Assembly: GCA_016707605.1 (NCBI GenBank)
Contig: JADJHJ010000001.1
Span: 806,001 to 870,000, forward strand
DNA: 64,000 nt
Source of the DNA: Candidatus Promineofilum glycogenicum
Lineage (GTDB): Bacteria > Chloroflexota > Anaerolineae > Promineifilales > Promineifilaceae
Direction of reading: 5' to 3'
The translations under genes and the position numbers were made by a program. Under the pieces are notes generated by a model. The model was not told the origin of the DNA, made no database searches, and saw only the letters and a list, made by a program, of their open reading frames with translations. Each line of letters opens with the position of its first letter. Position 1 is the first letter of the stretch. Below, one piece after another: positions 1 through 8,467 of this stretch.

Positions 1-994
1 CTCCGAAGCCGGACTCGGTGACAACGTAGTCGCCCAGCCGCAGGGCCAACTGGTCGGCCAGAATGGAGGAGTTGCCGTGGGCGATGTTGGCGAACGGCCC
101 GGCATGGACAAAGGCGGGCTGCCCTTCCAGCGTTTGCAGCAGGTTGGGGTGCAGCGCGTCCTTCATCAGCACCGTCACCGCGCCGGCCACGCCCAGGTCG
201 TCGAGGGTGATGGGCTTGCCGTCCTTGTTGGTGCCGATGACCGTGCGGCCGGCGCGCTGGCGCAGGTCGCGCAGGGCGCTCTTGTAGTCGGTGCCGTTGA
301 CCAGGGCCAGGATGGCCATGATCTCGCTGGCGACGGTGATGTCGAAGCCGGTCTGACGCGGGCGGCCGTCGTCTTCCGGCCCCAGGCCGACCATGACCTT
401 GCGCAGGGCGCGGTCGTTGGTATCCGTTACCCGGTTCCAGGTCAGGCGATAGGGATCGATGTTCAGCCGCGACAGGCCGACCTTGGCCAGCTTCTCGTCG
501 TTCATGCGGTCTTCGTGATACCAGCGGGCATCGATGGCCGCGGCGACGAGGTTGTGGGCGGCGGTGATGGCGTGGATGTCGCCGGTCAGGTGCAGGTTGA
601 AGTCCTCCATCGGGATGACCTGGCTGTAGCCGCCGCCGGCCGCGCCGCCCTTGATGCCGAACGTCGGCCCCATGCTGGGCTGGCGGATGCAGGCGATGGC
701 CTTGTGGCCCAGGACGCCCAGCCCTTGCACCAGGCCGATGCTGGTCGTCGTCTTGCCCTCGCCCAGCGGCGTGGGGGTGATGGCGGTCACGTCGATGTAC
801 TTGCCCAGCGGCCGGTCGGCCAGCTTGGGCAGGGTATCGAGGTGGACTTTGGCCTTGGTCTTGCCGAAGTAGATCAGGTCATCTTCGGTCAGGCCCAACT
901 GGGCGGCGACTTCTTTGATGGGTAACGGAGTAGCGGCTTGAGCGATGTCCAGGTCGGACGGGACGGGGGTCAGACGCTTGGCTGCGTGGTTCAT
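1..994 (-). CDS. fhs: Formate--tetrahydrofolate ligase, 3' end cut by window
   Basis: Cytosolic enzyme that ligates formate to tetrahydrofolate using ATP, the entry of formate into one-carbon metabolism. The window holds the start and about 331 codons; the family usually has 555-630 residues, so the C-terminal part lies left of base 1. The nucleotide-binding segment TPTPLGEGKTTT is at residues 73-84, followed by the conserved PTFGIKGGAAGGG stretch and a good match to the family beyond it. The ATG at 994 is chosen because a close AGGAG precedes it and the family-like N-terminus begins there. It is separated from korC by a repeat-filled gap, so it is probably its own transcription unit. A selenocysteine formate dehydrogenase and a formate channel 8 kb away fit a formate theme. 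Confidence 0.95.
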   Translation of the reverse strand, partial: MNHAAKRLTPVPSDLDIAQAATPLPIKEVAAQLGLTEDDLIYFGKTKAKVHLDTLPKLADRPLGKYIDVTAITPTPLGEGKTTTSIGLVQGLGVLGHKAIACIRQPSMGPTFGIKGGAAGGGYSQVIPMEDFNLHLTGDIHAITAAHNLVAAAIDARWYHEDRMNDEKLAKVGLSRLNIDPYRLTWNRVTDTNDRALRKVMVGLGPEDDGRPRQTGFDITVASEIMAILALVNGTDYKSALRDLRQRAGRTVIGTNKDGKPITLDDLGVAGAVTVLMKDALHPNLLQTLEGQPAFVHAGPFANIAHGNSSILADQLALRLGDYVVTESGFG

Positions 995-1118
995 AGTTCT
1001 CCTAAATGTGGTGCCGACCGCGGCGGTGGCCACTCTAGTGGGGGCGGGCGGCCGGCGGGGAATCGACGCGGGCATTGTATCCCAATCACCAACACCCGCA
1101 AAAACAATAGAAAGAAAG

Positions 1119-1264
1119 CTCACGCAAAGACGCTAAGAAAGCAAAGGCGCAAAGAAGAAAGGCTCACGCAAAGACGCAAGTACGCAAAGTAAGAAACTTC
1201 TTATGCTTTGTGCAATCTTTGCGAGTTAATCTTGTCTTTTCCCCTTAGCGCCTTTGCGTGAGCC
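1119..1264. repeat. Intergenic palindromic repeat, CTCACGCAAAGACGC family
   Basis: The 297-base gap between fhs and korC (995-1291) is mostly this element. Direct copies of CTCACGCAAAGACGC start at 1119 and about 1163, and an inverted copy (GCGCCTTTGCGTGAGCC) ends it, so the transcript could fold back. The same family recurs at 8473, 31575, 53907 and 62837. Between the repeat and fhs there is a possible minus-strand -10 (TACAAT, plus strand 1074-1079) with no convincing -35. Confidence 0.85.
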
Positions 1265-1291
1265 TCTTTAATCTACCCAATCTGCGGATCG

Positions 1292-1840
1292 TTAAGCGTG
1301 GGCGGGCAGGCCGACGGCGTGGCCGTGGCGCAAGACCTGGAGGTTGGCCTCGATGAGGTGCTGCTTGCTGGCCGGCAGGTGGGCGGCCAGGGCGGCCTCG
1401 AGCACCTCCAGCGGCAAGACGGGCCGGGCGGCCAGTAGCGCCCCGACGACGGCCATGTTGAGCATCTTGGGCGTGCCCCACTCCTCGGCGATGGCGTTGG
1501 CCGGCACGTAGACCACGTCAATGTCGTCGCGGTGGGATTCACTGGCCACCAGCGAGCTGTTGACGACCAGCAGGCCGCCCGGCTTCACCAGCGGCTCGTA
1601 CTTGTCGTACGACGGCAGATTGAGGGTCACGGCCACGTCGGGCCGGGCGACGATGGGCGCGCCGATCTCGTCGTCGCCGATGATGACGGTGCAGTGGGCC
1701 GTGCCGCCGCGCATCTCCGGGCCGTAGGAGGGAATCCACGACACGAAGCGCCCGGCGTCCATGCCGGCGTAGGCGAGCAGTTGACCGGCAAACAGCGCGC
1801 CCTGGCCGCCGAAGCCGGAGATGATGATCGAAGTTTCCAT
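1292..1840 (-). CDS. korC: 2-oxoacid:ferredoxin oxidoreductase, gamma subunit
   Basis: Gamma subunit (182 residues, normal length) of a KorABCD-type 2-oxoacid:ferredoxin oxidoreductase, which oxidatively decarboxylates a 2-oxoacid to acyl-CoA and reduces ferredoxin. The GFGGQG loop at residues 9-14 and MRGGTAHCTV are typical of the POR_gamma domain. It is the last gene of a five-gene minus-strand operon: korD, korA, korB, an aminotransferase, then korC. The aminotransferase separates it from the other three subunits, with a 100-base gap upstream. The ribosome binding site is weak (AAAGGGA). The substrate (2-oxoglutarate, branched-chain or aromatic 2-oxoacid) cannot be told from sequence. Confidence 0.9.
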   Translation of the reverse strand: METSIIISGFGGQGALFAGQLLAYAGMDAGRFVSWIPSYGPEMRGGTAHCTVIIGDDEIGAPIVARPDVAVTLNLPSYDKYEPLVKPGGLLVVNSSLVASESHRDDIDVVYVPANAIAEEWGTPKMLNMAVVGALLAARPVLPLEVLEAALAAHLPASKQHLIEANLQVLRHGHAVGLPAHA

Positions 1841-1940
1841 AGTTAAAGTCCCTTTAGGTTCGAAGAGGAACCACAGATTCCGGATTTCCAGATTTCTTGT
1901 CAGGCCGGCTTCAACCTATCAGGAGCCGAGTTCATCACGG

Positions 1941-3266
1941 CTACAGCGCCGGAACCAACTCCAATTGCTCTTCTTGCCTCTCGATGGCCTGGGCGAAGAC
2001 CTCGCCCAGCCGCCGGATGCCCGTCTCGATGCGCTGCGGGTCGCAGAAGGAGAAGTTGAGGCGCAGGGTGTTGTGGCCGCCGCCGTCGGGGTGGAAGGCC
2101 GCGCCGGGCACGTAGGCGACTTTGTGGGCCAGGGCTTCCTTCAGCAGTTCGGCCGCGTCCAGCCCCTCCGGCAGCGTGACCCACAGGAAGAGGCCGCCGT
2201 GGGGATACGTCCAATGAACGGCATCGGGGAAGTAGGTCTCCATCGCCGCCAGCATGGCGTCGCGCCGCTCGCGGTAGAGCGAGCGGATGAGCCGCACGTG
2301 TGCCCCCAGGAAGTCGCCGCCGCCGCCGGTCAGTATCTCGTGGGCGATCATCTGGTTGAGCGTCGCCGTGTGCAGGTCCATGCCCTGCTTGGCGACGACG
2401 CAGCGCTGGACGACCTCCACCGGGGCGACCAGCCAGGCCAGCCGCAGGCCGGGGGCCAGCGTCTTGGAGAAGGTGCTCAGGTAGATGACGTTGCCGCGCA
2501 TGTAGGCCCGGCCGTTGCCCGGTGTATGCTCGTGGGCGTAGTAGTCGCCGCCGTTGGGCGCGCGCAGGCTGTGGTGCTTCATGCGTTCGGCGTCGATGAC
2601 CACCAGCGGCGGCAGATGCTCGCCCTCGTAGCGCAATTCGCCGTAGGGGTCGTCTTCGATGATGGGCACGCCGTAGTGGTCGGCGATCTCGATCAGTTGC
2701 CGGCGGCGGGCCAGCGACAGGGTGACGCCGCCGGGGTTCTGGAAGTTGGGCAGGATGTACATGAACTTCGGCCCGGCGCACAGGGCCTCTTCCAGCAACT
2801 CCACGCGCAGCCCGTCGTCATCGACCGGCACGCTGACGAACTCGGCCTGATAGGCGCGCCAGGCTTGCAGCGCGCCCATGTAGCTCGGCCGCTCGGTCAG
2901 GATCAGGTCGCCGGGGTTGATCATGATCTTGCCGATCAGGTCAAGGGCCTGTTGCGAGCCGCTGGTGATCAGCACGTTCTCCGGCGCGGACTCGATGCCG
3001 TAGCGGGCCATTTGGGTCACGATCCACTCGCGCAGCGGGCGGTAGCCCTCGGTGGCGCTGTACTGGAGCGCCCGGTCGCCGTGGCGCGAGAGGACGCGGT
3101 CGGCCGCGTCGCGGAAGGCGTTGACCGGGAACACCTCCGGCGCGGGCATGCCGCCGCCGAAGGAGATGATGTCGGGATTCTCCGTCAATTTGAGCAGCTC
3201 GCGGATGGTGGAGGCGCTCATCCATTGCATGCGTTGGGCGCAGCGCTGGTTCCAGAGGGTTGTCAT
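1941..3266 (-). CDS. PLP-dependent aminotransferase (2-aminoadipate/LysN-like, class I/II)
   Basis: Fold-type I aminotransferase of 441 residues. The PLP lysine is Lys268 in STFSKTLAPGLR; the conserved NPGG (residues 177-180) and EDDPYGELRY (204-213) bind cofactor and substrate, and TSGSQQALDL is the phosphate-binding region near 101-110. This is the LysN/MocR-domain branch that accepts aromatic, branched-chain or 2-aminoadipate substrates. It lies between korB and korC in one operon, so a likely job is to supply the 2-oxoacid that the oxidoreductase decarboxylates, coupling amino-acid breakdown to ferredoxin. An AAGGAG precedes the ATG. About 28 residues before the lysine motif (roughly 231-258, rich in His and Gly) look like an insertion relative to relatives. 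Confidence 0.88.
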   Translation of the reverse strand: MTTLWNQRCAQRMQWMSASTIRELLKLTENPDIISFGGGMPAPEVFPVNAFRDAADRVLSRHGDRALQYSATEGYRPLREWIVTQMARYGIESAPENVLITSGSQQALDLIGKIMINPGDLILTERPSYMGALQAWRAYQAEFVSVPVDDDGLRVELLEEALCAGPKFMYILPNFQNPGGVTLSLARRRQLIEIADHYGVPIIEDDPYGELRYEGEHLPPLVVIDAERMKHHSLRAPNGGDYYAHEHTPGNGRAYMRGNVIYLSTFSKTLAPGLRLAWLVAPVEVVQRCVVAKQGMDLHTATLNQMIAHEILTGGGGDFLGAHVRLIRSLYRERRDAMLAAMETYFPDAVHWTYPHGGLFLWVTLPEGLDAAELLKEALAHKVAYVPGAAFHPDGGGHNTLRLNFSFCDPQRIETGIRRLGEVFAQAIERQEEQLELVPAL

Positions 3267-3288
3267 TGAGGCTTGCTCCTTGTGTCCT

Positions 3289-3322
3289 AGAAACCGAGTT
3301 TCTTCTGAGAAACTCGGTTTCT
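3289..3322. repeat. Perfect 15-bp inverted repeat between korB and aminotransferase
   Basis: AGAAACCGAGTTTCT at 3289-3303 and its exact reverse complement at 3308-3322, with a 4-base loop. It fills the 64-base korB-aminotransferase spacer. It could form an mRNA hairpin that tunes the ratio of upstream to downstream product, but no T-run follows, so it is not a clear terminator. Confidence 0.9.
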
Positions 3323-3330
3323 AATTTGGC

Positions 3331-4146
3331 CTACTTGCGGGCCGGGGCCAGTTCCGGGGCGACCTTGTAATCCCCCAGTGGGTAGGTGGGGATCATGCTG
3401 TCGCGCACCCATTGCAGCGAGTCGGCCGGGTTCATGCCCCAGTTGGTGGGGCAGGTTGAGAGCAGTTCGACGACGCTGAAGCCCAGTCCCAGCCGTTGGG
3501 CCTCGAAGGCGGTGCGGATGGCTTTCTTGGCCTGGATGATGTGGCGGGCGTCGTGGAGGCTGCGGCGGACGGCGTAGGCCGTGCCGTCCATCTGGGCCAG
3601 CAGTTCGGCCATGCGCACCGGCGCGCCGCACATGCGCAAATCGCGGCCGAAGGGCGACGAGGTCGTCACCTGGCCGGGCAAGGACGTGGGGGCCATCTGG
3701 CCGCCGGTCATGCCATAGACGGCGTTGTTGATGAAGATGGTGGTGATCTTCTCGCCGCGGGCGGCCACGTGCATGATCTCACCCATGCCGATGGAGGCCA
3801 GGTCGCCGTCGCCCTGGTAGGTGAAGACGATCTTGTCGGGGTGAACGCGCTTGACGCCGGTGGCCATCGCCGGGGCGCGGCCGTGGGCGGCTTCGCACGA
3901 GTCGACCTCGAAGTAGTTGTAGGCGAAGACGGAGCAGCCGACGGAGGCGACGAGAATGGTGTCCTCGCGGATGCCCAGTTCGTCGATGACCTCGGCCACC
4001 AGGCGGTGGGCGATGCCGTGGGTGCAGCCGGGGCAGTAGTGGGTATAGACGTCGGTCAAGGCCTGCGGCCGTTGGTAGACAAGCTCCTCGCAGCGCGCCT
4101 CGGCCGGGACTAACTCGATATGCTCATTGACGGACAGAACGGCCAT
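3331..4146 (-). CDS. korB: 2-oxoacid:ferredoxin oxidoreductase, beta (TPP) subunit
   Basis: Thiamine-pyrophosphate-binding beta subunit, 271 residues. CPGCTHG near residues 38-44 is the start of the TPP-binding domain; GDGDLASIG (the GDG metal/TPP motif) and NNAVYGMTGGQ follow in the expected order. It works with KorA (active-site partner), KorC and the ferredoxin-like KorD in the cytoplasm. Its start overlaps the end of korA by 23 bases (4124-4146), a strong sign of translational coupling, and a GGAGG sits upstream inside korA. The length and motif order fit 2-oxoglutarate synthase-type enzymes better than the single-chain pyruvate enzyme, which is separately encoded at 13482. Confidence 0.93.
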   Translation of the reverse strand: MAVLSVNEHIELVPAEARCEELVYQRPQALTDVYTHYCPGCTHGIAHRLVAEVIDELGIREDTILVASVGCSVFAYNYFEVDSCEAAHGRAPAMATGVKRVHPDKIVFTYQGDGDLASIGMGEIMHVAARGEKITTIFINNAVYGMTGGQMAPTSLPGQVTTSSPFGRDLRMCGAPVRMAELLAQMDGTAYAVRRSLHDARHIIQAKKAIRTAFEAQRLGLGFSVVELLSTCPTNWGMNPADSLQWVRDSMIPTYPLGDYKVAPELAPARK

Positions 4147-5239
4147 GACGTGCCTCCGTTAGAATGCGTGGCGAAACGACCGCGTACTGGCGGCGAATCT
4201 CAGCTTCGATCTCTTCCGGCAAAGGAATGATGCCGCCCATGCGGCCGTAGAACGGCACGGGCGCGCGCCCGGCGATGGCCTCGCGCACGTCGTGGAGCAT
4301 CTGCCCGGCGTTCATCTCCACCACCAGGAAGGAGCGCACCGAGGGGATGCGCTTGGCCAGGCGGCTCAGTTCCTTCTCCGGGAAGGGCCACAGGCTGATG
4401 GGCCGGAAGAGGCCGACCGGCAGCCCCGCGGCGCGCAACCGGCGCACGGCCGTCTTGGCCACCCGCGCCGCCGTGCCGAAAGCGACGACGACGATCTCGG
4501 CGTCGTCCACGCCTATCTCTTCATAGCGCACTTCACTGGCCTGCTCGATCTGGCGCAGCTTGGCCTGCAACTCGATGTTCATCGCCTCCAGTTGCTCCGC
4601 GCCCATGAACAGCGAACTGATGACGTTGTGGGGCCGCCCCTTAGCCCCGGTGACGGCCCACTCCGGCCGCTTCTCCGCCAGGGGGCGCATCTCCGGCAGC
4701 TCGGCCGGCTCCATCATCTGGCCGATGGCCCCGTCGGCGACGACGAAGACCAGCGTGCGGTACTTCTCGGCCAGGTCGAAGGCCAGCACGGTCAGGTCGA
4801 TGCTCTCCTGGACGGTGGACGGGGCGAGGACGATGGGGTGAAAGTCGCCGTGGCCGGCGGTCTTGGTCACCTGATTGTAGTCGGCCTGGCTGGGCTGGAT
4901 GTTGCCCAGGCCCGGCCCGCCGCGCATCACGTCAACCACCACAGCCGGCACGTTGGAGCCGGCTATGTAGCTGAAGCCCTCCTGCATCAGGCTGATGCCG
5001 GGGCTGCTGGACGAGGTCATGACCTTGGCCCCGGCGGCGGCGGCGCCATAGACCATGTTGACGGCGGCGACTTCGCTCTCCGCCTGCAAGAAGACGCGGT
5101 CCAGCTCGACCATGCGCCGCGCCATGTGCTCCAGGAGTTCGGTCTGGGGGGTGATGGGGTAGCCGAAGTACGCCTCGCAGCCGGCGCGAATGGCCGCTTC
5201 GGCGATGGCGACGTTGCCCTTCAATAGTTGCTTGCTCAT
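4124..5239 (-). CDS. korA: 2-oxoacid:ferredoxin oxidoreductase, alpha subunit
   Basis: Alpha subunit of the KorABCD complex (371 residues). YPITPQTELLEHMA near residue 24 is the signature of the POR N-terminal domain, and the C-terminal half carries the transketolase-C-like part. The reading frame is open further upstream, but the start is set at 5239: the N-terminus MSKQLLKGNVAIAEAAI is family-like, and AGGAGG stands just before it, inside the last codons of korD. The korD stop codon (5243-5241) is separated from this ATG by one base, so korD and korA are translationally coupled. The 23-base overlap with korB continues the chain. Confidence 0.93.
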   Translation of the reverse strand: MSKQLLKGNVAIAEAAIRAGCEAYFGYPITPQTELLEHMARRMVELDRVFLQAESEVAAVNMVYGAAAAGAKVMTSSSSPGISLMQEGFSYIAGSNVPAVVVDVMRGGPGLGNIQPSQADYNQVTKTAGHGDFHPIVLAPSTVQESIDLTVLAFDLAEKYRTLVFVVADGAIGQMMEPAELPEMRPLAEKRPEWAVTGAKGRPHNVISSLFMGAEQLEAMNIELQAKLRQIEQASEVRYEEIGVDDAEIVVVAFGTAARVAKTAVRRLRAAGLPVGLFRPISLWPFPEKELSRLAKRIPSVRSFLVVEMNAGQMLHDVREAIAGRAPVPFYGRMGGIIPLPEEIEAEIRRQYAVVSPRILTEARHGRSVRQ

Positions 5240-5240
5240 G

Positions 5241-5576
5241 TCACACCGCCTCCTGGGCCAGCGTCGCGGGCTGATGGCCGGCGCGCGCCGGGGCCGGCGC
5301 CGCGCGTCCATTGCTCGCCTTGGCGCGGTCGGCCGCCTTGGGCACAGCCGCCTTCGGCACAACGTCGCGGTAGACGGTAATGCAGCCATCGGGGCAAACC
5401 GTGGCGCACAGGGCGCAGCCGGTGCAGTTGTGAGCGGGGTCCAACAGGACGACCGGCCGGTAGCCTTTGGCATTCAGCTCCTCGGCCAGGGCCAGCACGT
5501 CCTGCGGGCAGGCGTCGCGACACAACTCGCAGCCCTTACACCGCTCGATGTCGATCACAACTCTTCCAGTTGCCAT
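5241..5576 (-). CDS. korD: 2-oxoacid:ferredoxin oxidoreductase, delta (ferredoxin) subunit
   Basis: Ferredoxin-like electron-transfer subunit of 111 residues, first gene of the kor operon. Two [4Fe-4S] motifs are visible: CKGCELCRDACP in the N-terminal third and CTGCALCATVCP near the middle. A Lys/Ala/Pro-rich tail of about 35 residues follows the second cluster and is longer than in most relatives. GGAGG lies upstream of the ATG. The promoter proposed for the operon (5737-5801) gives a leader of about 150 bases. Confidence 0.93.
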   Translation of the reverse strand: MATGRVVIDIERCKGCELCRDACPQDVLALAEELNAKGYRPVVLLDPAHNCTGCALCATVCPDGCITVYRDVVPKAAVPKAADRAKASNGRAAPAPARAGHQPATLAQEAV

Positions 5577-5736
5577 CTAGAGAACCTCCGGTGGGAATGG
5601 GAAATAGTCCTGGCGTTTCGCAGTATATCTGGGGCGTCCGGGGGGAAATGGCCCGCGCCCCGTTATTCTCGATTCCTGAGTGTGCAACGGTTTGTCAACG
5701 AACGGGAACGCCAGGCTAGAGTTACGGTCCACTATC

Positions 5737-5801
5737 AGTATGACACAGATGGGCCGCCGACTGTAGTGACGAATAGCAGGCGAAAGGGTGAAGATCGTCA
5801 C
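5737..5801 (-). promoter_or_regulatory. kor operon promoter with tandem GTGAC-N4-GTCAC boxes
   Basis: Read toward korD, two boxes occur: GTGAAgatcGTCAC (5788-5801) and GTGACgaatAGCAG (5766-5779), with centres 22 bp apart. The proximal box ends 24 bp before a minus-strand -10, CATACT (5742-5737), with no recognisable -35, as expected for an activator-dependent promoter. The 24-bp offset equals that at ppdK, the pseudo-receiver and CBS promoters. The 432-base gap 5577-6008 holds this promoter and the ald promoter; the rest shows nothing I can name. The assignment is by pattern; the activator is inferred to be the response regulator at 20360. Confidence 0.65.
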
Positions 5802-5900
5802 CTGTTTGAAAGAGAGGCCGTGTTATGCTCTACTGGATTGGTCGGTTACGCTGGCCTGTGGCGCGTAAGACAGTTCGCTTCAGCCGCGCCGGCTCGTTTC

Positions 5901-5964
5901 GTGACCTTTGTCAGCCCAGAAGATTACATTAGACACTCCCCCGCGACCGGGTTCCGGCTACACT
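5901..5964 (+). promoter_or_regulatory. ald promoter with tandem GTGAC-N4-GTCAC boxes
   Basis: A strong box GTGACctttGTCAG (5901-5914) and a weaker one ATTACattaGACAC (5923-5936) have centres 22 bp apart. The -10 TACACT (5959-5964) begins 23 bp after the proximal box. The predicted start is near 5971, 38 bases before the ald ATG. It faces away from the kor promoter, so the two operons share a divergent control region. Confidence 0.65.
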
Positions 5965-6008
5965 GTGTGGTAGTCAGGCCTTGTCGCCGGCTAAGAGGAG
6001 AGAAAATC

Positions 6009-7178
6009 ATGGAATTCGGCATACCCAAAGAGGTACGCGATCTGGAGTCGCGTGTCGGCCTGACCCCGGCCGGAGTGTCGTCGCTCGTCCGTCGTGGTCA
6101 TACAGTCTACGTAGAAAAGAGCGCCGGTGTGGCCGCCGGCTTCAGTGATGAGACCTACCGCCACAGCGGGGCAAATATCGTCTACTCGGCGGCCGAGGTC
6201 TATGGTCGCTCCGACGTCGTCATCAAGGTGACGCGACCCACGGCCGCTGAGCACAGCCTCTTCCGGCCCGGCCAAACGATCATCGCTTTCCTACACATGG
6301 CCGTTGCCTCGCCCGACTTTCTGGCGGCGCTGCGGCAGCACGAGATCACCGCCATTGCCTATGAGATGATCGAGGCCCCCAACGGCGATCGGCCGATCCT
6401 GGTGCCCATGAGCGAGGTTGCCGGGCGGCTGGCCCCGGTCATCGCCGGGCGGCTGCTGATGACCCCCGGCGGCGGGCGCGGCACACTGCTCAGCGGCATC
6501 CCCGGCGTGCCCCGCGGCGTGGCGGCCATCATCGGCGGCGGCGTGCTGGGAACCAACGCCGCTCGCGCCTTCCTGAACATGGGTGCGCAGGTCGTCGTGC
6601 TGGATAGCGAAGTCCAGCGCTTGCAGCACATGGATGAGATGCTCAACGGCCGGGTGACGACCATGCTGTCGACAAACTACAATCTGAAGCGGGTGACGGA
6701 GTTCGCCGACGTTCTCGTGGGTGCGGTCCTGACGCCCGGCCGGCGCGCGCCCATCCTCATCACGCAGGAGATGATGCAGCGCATGCGCCCCGGCGCGGTC
6801 TTCCTCGACTTCTCGATCGACCAGGGCGGCTGCTCCGAGACGAGCCGGCCGACCACCCTACGCGATCAGACCTACGTGGTAGACGGCGTCATCCACTTCT
6901 GTGTGCCCAATGTGACCGCGGCTGTGGCGCGCACGACGAGTTACGGTCTGACCAACTCGATCCTGCCCTATCTGTTCGGCCTCGGTGAGCATGGGGTTCT
7001 GGGCATGCTCGACCAGCAGCCGTCGCTGGCCACGGGTATCAATCTCTATCAGGGCAAGTTGGCCCACCGCGAACTGGCCCAGGCGCTGGGGCGCGAAGTG
7101 GAAATCGCCCTGCCGCACGTCAATAATCCCGCCGCCGCCGGTCATGCCGGCAACGGTATCCAGGGAGGTGGAAGGTGA
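6009..7178 (+). CDS. ald: Alanine dehydrogenase (AlaDH/PNT family)
   Basis: NAD-dependent interconversion of L-alanine with pyruvate and ammonia, cytosolic. About 389 residues, slightly longer than the usual 370. Substrate-site features are in place: KEVRDLESRVGLTP at the N-terminus (Arg binding the carboxylate), IKVTRP near residue 76 (catalytic Lys region), FLHMA (active-site His) and GGGVLGTNAA as the Rossmann NAD loop, with VGAVLTPGRRAP later. The frame is open upstream, but the ATG at 6009 has AGGAG close by and gives the family N-terminus. It overlaps the CoA-transferase start by 3 bases. Under anoxia it could either make pyruvate for PFOR or dispose of NADH by making alanine. Confidence 0.88.
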   Translation: MEFGIPKEVRDLESRVGLTPAGVSSLVRRGHTVYVEKSAGVAAGFSDETYRHSGANIVYSAAEVYGRSDVVIKVTRPTAAEHSLFRPGQTIIAFLHMAVASPDFLAALRQHEITAIAYEMIEAPNGDRPILVPMSEVAGRLAPVIAGRLLMTPGGGRGTLLSGIPGVPRGVAAIIGGGVLGTNAARAFLNMGAQVVVLDSEVQRLQHMDEMLNGRVTTMLSTNYNLKRVTEFADVLVGAVLTPGRRAPILITQEMMQRMRPGAVFLDFSIDQGGCSETSRPTTLRDQTYVVDGVIHFCVPNVTAAVARTTSYGLTNSILPYLFGLGEHGVLGMLDQQPSLATGINLYQGKLAHRELAQALGREVEIALPHVNNPAAAGHAGNGIQGGGR

Positions 7179-8467
7179 ATTGGGAGACGATCTACCGTCG
7201 CAAGGTGACGGATGCGGCCAGCGCCCTGTCATGTATCGAATCGGGGAACCGGCTCTACGTCGGCGGCGCCGGCGGCCCGGCGGTCCTCATCGATGGGCTG
7301 TGCGCGCGCGCCCCGGAATTGCGCGACGTTGAGTTGATTCATATTCTGACTTTTATCGAAGCGCCCTACGTCGATCCGAAGTACGAAGGCTCTTTCCGCG
7401 ACAATTCGCTGTTCATCGGCCACAATGTCCGCAAGGCTGTCCAGGAAGGGCGGGCCGACTTCACGCCCATCTTCCTGTCGGAGATTCCGGGCTTGTTCCA
7501 GCGCAAGATTCTGCCGATCGACGTGGCCCTCGTCTCGCTGTCGCCGCCGGACGAGCACGGCTTTTGCAGCTACGGCGTCGAAGTGGGCACGACCAAGCCG
7601 GCGGCCGATTCGGCGCGAGTCATCATCGCCGAAGTCAACCGCCAGATGCCGCGCACGCTGGGCGACAGCTTCATCCACGTCAGCCGCCTGAACGCCATCG
7701 TGGAGACAGACTACCCGTTGCCGGAGGCGGTGCAGGGCAAGAGCGCAGCCGAGTATCTGCGCATTGGTCAGATCATCGCCGAGATGATCCCCGACGGGGC
7801 GACGCTCCAGATGGGTATCGGCAGCCTGCCCGACGCGGTGCTGGCCAATCTGGGCAGCCACAAAGAGCTGGGCATCCATACGGAGTTGTTCTCCGACGGT
7901 GTCGTGCAGCTTTTTGAGGATGGTGTGATCACGTGCAGCCGCAAGACCTTCCATCCAGGCAAGATGATCGCCGGCTTCTTGTTTGGTTCGCAACGACTCT
8001 ACGACTTCGTGGACAACAACCCCATCGTGGAGCTACACCCGACGGAGTACGTCAACGACCCATTCAACATCGCCCAGAACGATAACATGGTGGCTATCAA
8101 CGCCGCCCTGCAAGTCGATCTGACCGGGCAGGTGTGCGCCGACTCCATCGGGCCGGTGTTCTATAGCGGTGTCGGTGGGCAGTTGGACTTCATCCGTGGC
8201 GCGGCGAAATCGAAAGGTGGCTTGCCCATCATCGCTCTGCCGTCGACGGCCAAGGGCGACACCATCAGCCGCATCTCGCCGCTGCTGCCCGAAGGCTCGG
8301 GCGTGACGACGACGCGCAACGACGTGCACTATATCGTCACCGAGTGGGGCGTGGCCGACCTCTACGGCAAGAGCATCCGCCAGCGGGCGCGGGCGCTCAT
8401 CGAAATCGCCCACCCCAACTTCCGCGACGAACTGACCTACGCGGCGCGCAAGCTGGGCTATTTGTAG
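7175..8467 (+). CDS. Acetyl-CoA hydrolase/transferase family (acetate or 4-hydroxybutyrate CoA-transferase-like)
   Basis: Class I CoA-transferase of 430 residues, moving CoA between acyl-CoA and a free acid such as acetate. The catalytic glutamate is probably Glu237 in HTELFSDGVV, and GVGGQLDF forms the C-terminal oxyanion/CoA loop. The start is GTG at 7175, overlapping the ald stop (GTGA), with AGGGAGGTGG directly upstream; the pair is therefore translationally coupled. With PFOR making acetyl-CoA, the enzyme could release acetate or charge succinate or butyrate-type acids. The exact substrate is not readable. The end of the gene is overlapped in antisense by the extended focA frame (8033-8467). 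Confidence 0.85.
   Translation: MNWETIYRRKVTDAASALSCIESGNRLYVGGAGGPAVLIDGLCARAPELRDVELIHILTFIEAPYVDPKYEGSFRDNSLFIGHNVRKAVQEGRADFTPIFLSEIPGLFQRKILPIDVALVSLSPPDEHGFCSYGVEVGTTKPAADSARVIIAEVNRQMPRTLGDSFIHVSRLNAIVETDYPLPEAVQGKSAAEYLRIGQIIAEMIPDGATLQMGIGSLPDAVLANLGSHKELGIHTELFSDGVVQLFEDGVITCSRKTFHPGKMIAGFLFGSQRLYDFVDNNPIVELHPTEYVNDPFNIAQNDNMVAINAALQVDLTGQVCADSIGPVFYSGVGGQLDFIRGAAKSKGGLPIIALPSTAKGDTISRISPLLPEGSGVTTTRNDVHYIVTEWGVADLYGKSIRQRARALIEIAHPNFRDELTYAARKLGYL

Noticed and set aside
1821..3269. Long open frame of 482 codons on the plus strand
   Set aside because: It is antisense to the well-supported aminotransferase; its composition is that of a GC-rich shadow frame. Similar long shadows over PFOR, ppdK and fdhA were dropped for the same reason.
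5577..5801. 74-codon open frame on the minus strand upstream of korD
   Set aside because: It covers the promoter boxes, has no ribosome binding site and no recognisable sequence.
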